Shown here: positions 7,275-9,710 of the stretch, in pieces
How the letters are laid out: the number at the start of each line of letters is the position of its first letter
How positions within the stretch are numbered: the stretch's first letter is position 1
DNA from: Gammaproteobacteria bacterium
Lineage (GTDB): Bacteria; Pseudomonadota; Gammaproteobacteria; Pseudomonadales; Azotimanducaceae_A
Reading direction: 5' to 3'
Assembly: GCA_012960755.1 (NCBI GenBank)
Contig: DUAT01000085.1
Span: 1 to 9,710, forward strand
DNA length: 9,710 nucleotides
Notes under the pieces: model-generated
Seen by the model: the letters and a program-made list of their open reading frames with translations, nothing else
Told to the model about the DNA's origin: nothing
Databases searched by the model: none
Position numbers and translations under genes: made by a program

Positions 7275-7534
7275 TAGTAATTTTAAACCACTTTTACCCC
7301 GAATTTCAAAAGTACCCTAATTGGGACTTTTTTGCATATAAAAGTTTGAATGACAGTATTTTGGTAGAGGATGGTCAATGTCTGAATAGCTATTGATCTA
7401 CTGTCTTACAGATGGCCGGGGTGATCACTTAGGAAATTTAAAGGTCGGACAGGGGTGATTTGGCTAAAATCAGGAAATAGGCCAGAGGAGTACTTTTGAA
7501 ATCTCGGAAAACACTGTTTAAAATAACTATTCTC
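7270..7534. mobile_element. MITE-like element or solo IS remnant with about 45-bp inverted ends
   Basis: The left arm (7270-7315) and the right arm (7490-7534) are imperfect inverted repeats of each other. The innermost 13 bases (GTACTTTTGAAAT in the right arm) are perfect, and TTTAAAAT and ACTAT blocks are shared further out. The outer ends read GAG...CTC, and CCA follows on the right (7535-7537) and precedes on the left (7267-7269), a possible 3-bp target duplication. Similarity to the transposase begins at codon 7535-7537, exactly where the right arm ends. The 265 bp hold no plausible gene. Inside, GGGGTGAT occurs at 7418-7425 and 7452-7459, and TTTCAAAAGTACCC at 7304-7317 recalls the repeated ends of IS21-family elements. 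That family link is a guess. Confidence 0.55.
7466..7489. repeat. 24-bp direct repeat, copy B
   Basis: This is an exact copy of 7251-7274. It abuts the right inverted arm, which starts at 7490, so the two copies of the repeat are followed by the same roughly 45-bp sequence in opposite orientations. Confidence 0.9.
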
Positions 7535-7795
7535 CCATTCATCGAGCGGATCATTGGAACTTCAAGAAGGGAATATTTAGACCAGCTTTTCTTTTTCAAC
7601 ACGATTGATTTACAGAACAAGCTCGATCATTTTCAAGAATATTACAATAACCATCGTGGTCATTCTTCTCTCGGGATGAAAACTCCGAGAAGAATGGCGG
7701 AGGAAAAGCCCACTGGTAAGAATGTTGTTTCACTGGATCACTATCGATGGGAATCACGCTGCAACGGTTTGTATCAACTGCCGGTTGCAGCTTAA
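7535..7795 (+). pseudogene. C-terminal fragment of an integrase-core transposase
   Basis: The frame encodes about 87 residues from PFIERIIGTSRREYLD to CNGLYQLPVAA and stop, corresponding to residues 279-364 of the transposase at 5582-6676. A hand count gives about 64 of 87 identical residues, so this is a relative rather than a recent duplicate. The catalytic glutamate (PFIER) remains, but both catalytic aspartates and the whole N-terminus are missing. The frame happens to stay open back to 7496 through the arm of the MITE-like element, so a 99-residue ORF starting there is not a real gene. Confidence 0.85.
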
Positions 7796-7818
7796 GTTAG
7801 GAAATCGCACAGGACAGG
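7535..7818 (+). mobile_element. 3' end of an IS related to the one at 5559-6758, inverted
   Basis: The segment ends at 7818 with CGCACAGGACAGG (7806-7818), the same terminus as the complete IS, and the 32 bp up to that end differ from the other copy at one visible position. Its orientation is opposite to that of the complete element, so the two transposase 3' ends point outward. Everything upstream of the catalytic glutamate region has been replaced by the MITE-like element at 7270-7534. No second terminus of this copy is found. Confidence 0.85.
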
Positions 7819-7819
7819 C

Positions 7820-7918
7820 CGCAGAAGAACTGTCGGTGGCCAGGAAGATATGATTGAAGACCTGGCCCTGACTATGTCTAAAAACCGAGCGGTCCCTGAA
7901 CTAGTCTCAGCAAGCTGA
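7820..7918 (+). pseudogene. Possible C-terminal stub of a gene cut by the IS
   Basis: From the IS border the frame starting at 7820 is open for 32 codons to a TGA at 7916-7918, ending GQEDMIEDLALTMSKNRAVP and ELVSAS. The composition looks protein-like, and the stop is placed just before the Shine-Dalgarno of the next gene, as in an operon. I do not recognise the protein. It may equally be a chance open frame of this length. Confidence 0.3.
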
Positions 7919-7919
7919 G

Positions 7920-7928
7920 TAAGGAGGT
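7920..7928 (+). promoter_or_regulatory. Strong Shine-Dalgarno for the isomerase-like gene
   Basis: TAAGGAGGT is a full-length match to the anti-Shine-Dalgarno sequence, with its core 11-12 bases before the ATG at 7938. It fixes that start and shows the gene was once translated efficiently. Confidence 0.8.
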
Positions 7929-7937
7929 TACCAATCG

Positions 7938-8526
7938 ATGTCAGAATCTGTTGATGTAAAATTTTTCTTTAATTTTCGCAGTCCGTATTGCTACATCGTA
8001 TCCAAGCTGTTGCCTGGTATTTTTGATGATTACGACGTCAATCTGGTATGGCGTCCTCAGGGGGGGGTGGGACGGGCGCTCACCACCGGAACGTGCCAAG
8101 GTAAAAATTCCCCTGGTGCGTCAGGATATGGCGAGAATTACCCGCAAGATGGGCATTCCCATGAATCCTCCGCCACCCACCACCGAGCCCACAAAGGCTG
8201 CCGCAGGCTCCTTGCTAGCAGAGGAAAAAGGTGTGTTGCGACAATATATTGTCGCCATGATGGCCAGTGAGTGGGGCAGGGGACGGGACATTGGTGATGA
8301 GTCCGTTATCCTCAGCGTGGGCGAGTCAGTTGGCCTGGACCGAATTGAGTTGGCTGCGGCACTGGATGCACCGGAGCGCCTTGCGCTGCTGGCACAATAC
8401 GGTGAGGAAGCAAAATCTCTGGGTGTAATTGGCGTACCAGCGTTTATCGTGGGCGAAGAGATCTTCTGGGGCAGCGATAGAGTCGAGTACCTGAAGGACC
8501 ACCTCCGCGAACTACGGTGTGGCTGA
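7938..8526 (+). pseudogene. DsbA-fold 2-hydroxychromene-2-carboxylate isomerase-like protein, frameshifted
   Basis: Two frames together give one 195-residue protein of the HCCA isomerase/kappa-GST-like thioredoxin family (DSBA domain), whose members isomerise aromatic-degradation intermediates or act on glutathione conjugates. The first frame gives FFFNFRSPYCY with Ser15 at the usual catalytic position of the SPY-Y motif. The second gives the family's C-terminal hallmark GVIGVPAFIVGEEIFWGSDR, with cis-Pro167 (repaired numbering). They meet at a run of eight G (8060-8067); removing one G restores RPQGGWDGRSPPERAKVK and a continuous frame. As given, translation from 7938 ends at about 8270 with a nonsense tail. 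Either this is a true inactivating slip in a homopolymer, a sequencing error, or rarely a phase-variable tract. The length fits the family once repaired. The actual substrate is unknown. Confidence 0.85.
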
Positions 8527-8544
8527 TGAGATCAGTGAAGCAGC

Positions 8545-8573
8545 AATCGGTCTACTTTTTGTTCTAGCCGATT
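8545..8573 (+). other. Hairpin just after the isomerase-like gene
   Basis: AATCGG-CTA (8545-8554, with one bulged T) pairs with TAGCCGATT (8565-8573) around a 10-nt loop, 18 bases after the stop codon. It could act in transcript ending or stability, but the stem is followed by AAAAGC and not by a T run, so a standard intrinsic terminator is not supported. The rest of 8574-8752 holds no gene that I can see. Confidence 0.35.
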
Positions 8574-8655
8574 AAAAGCTGAACTCCGACCGATATTTCA
8601 TTAAAATTGGAGCAATCCCATCAAATCTTATTTGCAGATTCCTCACAATTGGGCG

Positions 8656-8676
8656 TTAATGGTTCATATACTCCAA
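8656..8676 (+). repeat. 21-bp near-identical direct repeat, copy 1
   Basis: The sequence starting TTAATGGTTCATATACT matches 9355-9375 at 19 of 21 positions in the same orientation. The pair brackets the 164-residue gene at 8753-9247. Confidence 0.6.
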
Positions 8677-8752
8677 AATTTCGAGTGGCCTTCTTCTGCT
8701 TTTACATATGTGTTCCGAGATCAGTTGTCGATTGAGTGAGGGTTTGTTGTAG

Positions 8753-9247
8753 ATGTTCACATCATATGCATTGCTCGAAGGTAGCATTAGCCTGATCAAG
8801 TTCACCGAATCGTACAGTCGTGCTGAAGGAGACAATGCAGTCTTGGAGACCTTAAGGTGCCTGGGCGCTAAAAAATCATACCTTCTGTCAGCCATGATTT
8901 TCGATCTGCGCAATGTCACTGCGGTCGACTTGTATGACACCGACCGTTCTAGGCTCAATCGTTTTGAAAGCATGTTGCTTAATTTTTTAAGCATCCCCGG
9001 TAGAGATCCTCTGACGCATTTCAAGGCGGTTCGCCTTTACTCTATCCTGCCTCAGGATGAAGAACTTGAAGCAGTCTACCGGGAAAGGCTCAGTAGGTTA
9101 GATGTGTCAGGCCGAAGAACTAATACAAGCATGCTATGCGTCAGCCTAGAAGAGGCTCTTGAGGACATGGGACTTTCTCACGAGCGTGTCCGGTACGAGA
9201 ATATCCTGTCGGGCCAGTTTCCTTGGCCTGTAATAACAAGCGGTTAG
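8753..9247 (+). CDS. Hypothetical protein, 164 aa, possibly SpoIIAA/STAS-like
   Basis: I do not recognise this protein by name. It is soluble, with no signal peptide or membrane segment. Its order of elements parallels the 124-residue protein at 6822-7196: an N-terminal strand and polar helix (YALLEGSISLIKFTESYSRA...NAVLETLRCL), a strand with motif AMIFDLRNVTAVDL (residues about 48-61, compare QLFDFRKVTTAEL), a long helix, a strand VRLYSILP followed by an acidic helix, and a C-terminal SLEEALEDMGL. This suggests a SpoIIAA/STAS-like fold, as an inference from pattern only. The ATG at 8753 has a GTGAGG-type Shine-Dalgarno (8736-8741) about 11 bases upstream. The gene stands alone, convergent with the Sel1-repeat gene, and lies between two 21-bp direct repeats. 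A minus-strand open frame at 8656-9024 is its shadow. Confidence 0.65.
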   Translation: MFTSYALLEGSISLIKFTESYSRAEGDNAVLETLRCLGAKKSYLLSAMIFDLRNVTAVDLYDTDRSRLNRFESMLLNFLSIPGRDPLTHFKAVRLYSILPQDEELEAVYRERLSRLDVSGRRTNTSMLCVSLEEALEDMGLSHERVRYENILSGQFPWPVITSG

Positions 9248-9354
9248 TCATCAATTGCCGAGAGAGGGATAAGAAAACGGAGTTACTGAGAATAGTAAAA
9301 ACAAACCACATCTTCTGTGATTTAGCGTTGAACGGCCATGCCAAATTTAGCAGC

Positions 9355-9375
9355 TTAATGGTTCCTATACTGCAA
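9355..9375 (+). repeat. 21-bp near-identical direct repeat, copy 2
   Basis: This is the second copy of the repeat at 8656-8676, with two mismatches, 699 bp downstream. It lies in the gap between the convergent genes (9248-9414), where I see no other gene and no clear terminator. Confidence 0.6.
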
Positions 9376-9414
9376 CCCCCGACGAAATAACGCCATGGTC
9401 AGGCTGACAGGAAC

Positions 9415-9710
9415 CTAATGAGATTCCATCCATTTACTGGCTAATTCTTGCGCCTGGGAAACGGCTTCTGGAGTCATTTCTTTTGCCAGTAGGTCTCTAT
9501 TTTTTCTTGCCGATTCATTGCCATTACCCGCTGAAATGTTGTACCACATATGGGCTTTTTCGTAATCCTGTGGCACACCCCTACCGTTGGCGTACATAAA
9601 TCCCAGGTTGTACTGAGCGCTTGCAAAACCCAGATCTGCTGCTAACCGGTTCCACCTGACTGCTTCCTTGTCATCCTGTGGCACACCCCTACCGTTGGCG
9701 TACATAACCC
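9415..9710 (-). CDS. Sel1-like repeat protein, C-terminal part (cut by the right edge)
   Basis: The visible 98 or so codons carry two Sel1-like (SLR) units of 36 residues. Each contains the hallmark MYANGRGVPQD followed by a helix (KEAVRWNRLAADLGFASAQY in the first, YEKAHMWYNISAGNGNESAR in the second) and then a non-repetitive helical C-terminus ending SKWMESH. SLRs are alpha-alpha solenoid repeats of the TPR superfamily that serve as protein-interaction scaffolds, often in secreted or envelope-associated proteins. The frame is open past the ATG at 9705: the preceding codons read G-V, matching the LGFMY position of the other unit. The true start therefore lies outside the window, and this ATG is not it. 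The N-terminus, any signal peptide and the number of repeats are unknown. It is convergent with the 8753-9247 gene. Confidence 0.9.
   Translation of the reverse strand, partial: VMYANGRGVPQDDKEAVRWNRLAADLGFASAQYNLGFMYANGRGVPQDYEKAHMWYNISAGNGNESARKNRDLLAKEMTPEAVSQAQELASKWMESH
9565..9707 (-). repeat. Tandem 108-bp Sel1-repeat units with a 35-bp identical core
   Basis: The 35 bases at 9565-9599 recur without change at 9673-9707, exactly 108 bp (36 codons) apart, and encode the MYANGRGVPQD part of each unit. The remainder of the unit is diverged, so identity is concentrated in this block. Confidence 0.9.

Noticed and set aside
7251..7489. CRISPR array
   Set aside because: There are only two copies of the 24-mer, 215 bp apart, with no regular spacers and no cas genes.
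7496..7534. Start codon of a 99-residue protein containing the transposase C-terminus
   Set aside because: These codons lie in the arm of the MITE-like element and have no similarity to the transposase; the frame is open by chance.
5559..7818. Composite transposon carrying the 124-residue gene between two inverted IS copies
   Set aside because: The right-hand copy keeps only its 3' end, its 5' side is replaced by another element, the copies are only distantly related, and no target duplication flanks the pair.
8656..9024. 122-residue minus-strand open frame
   Set aside because: It is antisense to the better supported plus-strand gene at 8753-9247, and its predicted protein is rich in Ser, Arg and Leu without a recognisable domain.
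9141..9344. 67-residue minus-strand open frame
   Set aside because: It overlaps the end of the 164-residue gene antisense, with no convincing ribosome site or protein pattern.
8656..9400. Integron cassette with attC sites around the 164-residue gene
   Set aside because: The 21-bp repeats lack the paired core sites and long imperfect palindrome of attC, and no integrase gene of that type is present.

Overview
The window looks like accessory chromosome of a Gram-negative bacterium, probably a gammaproteobacterium. It carries an RND tripartite-efflux operon, Sel1-repeat and SpoIIAA-like small proteins, and dense insertion-sequence (IS) debris. No rRNA, tRNA or marker gene allows a firmer placement. 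GC content is moderate, and the IS-derived parts read as more AT-rich than the genes between them.

Layout. Positions 1-430 (minus strand) hold two nested transposase remnants: the first 35 codons of an integrase-type transposase running off the left edge, and the broken N-terminus of an IS1182-like transposase. Positions 533-5375 form the best-defined functional unit. It is a MarR-type repressor gene (minus) divergent from a two-gene operon (plus) encoding a periplasmic adaptor (possible lipoprotein) and an HAE-1-type RND permease; the two overlap by one base and end at a strong intrinsic terminator at 5413-5453. The roughly 100-bp divergent intergenic region carries two opposed TATAAT boxes at the edges of a 22-bp imperfect palindrome, a likely MarR operator that would control both directions. 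No outer-membrane channel gene is present, so a TolC-like partner would have to come from elsewhere.

Positions 5559-6758 are a complete 1.2-kb IS with 13-bp perfect (about 25-bp imperfect) terminal inverted repeats and an apparently intact DD(35)E transposase. Next comes a 124-residue SpoIIAA/STAS-like protein gene (6822-7196, minus). Positions 7251-7818 are a mosaic: a 265-bp MITE-like element with about 45-bp imperfect inverted ends, two copies of a 24-bp direct repeat, and the 3' end of a relative of the 5559 IS in opposite orientation, about 74% identical in protein. Immediately after it are a possible C-terminal gene stub (7820-7918) and a DsbA-fold 2-hydroxychromene-2-carboxylate isomerase-like gene (7938-8526), broken by a one-base excess in a run of eight G.

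The right end holds an unrecognised 164-residue protein (8753-9247) that resembles the 124-residue one in layout and in an FD-R-VT motif, and that is flanked by 21-bp near-identical direct repeats. It ends with the C-terminal part of a Sel1-repeat protein (9415 to the right edge, minus). Apart from the efflux system, the region reads as an IS-driven decay zone. I see no convincing new defence or biosynthetic system; the most interesting leads are the MITE-like mosaic, the regulatory palindrome and the paired SpoIIAA-like proteins.
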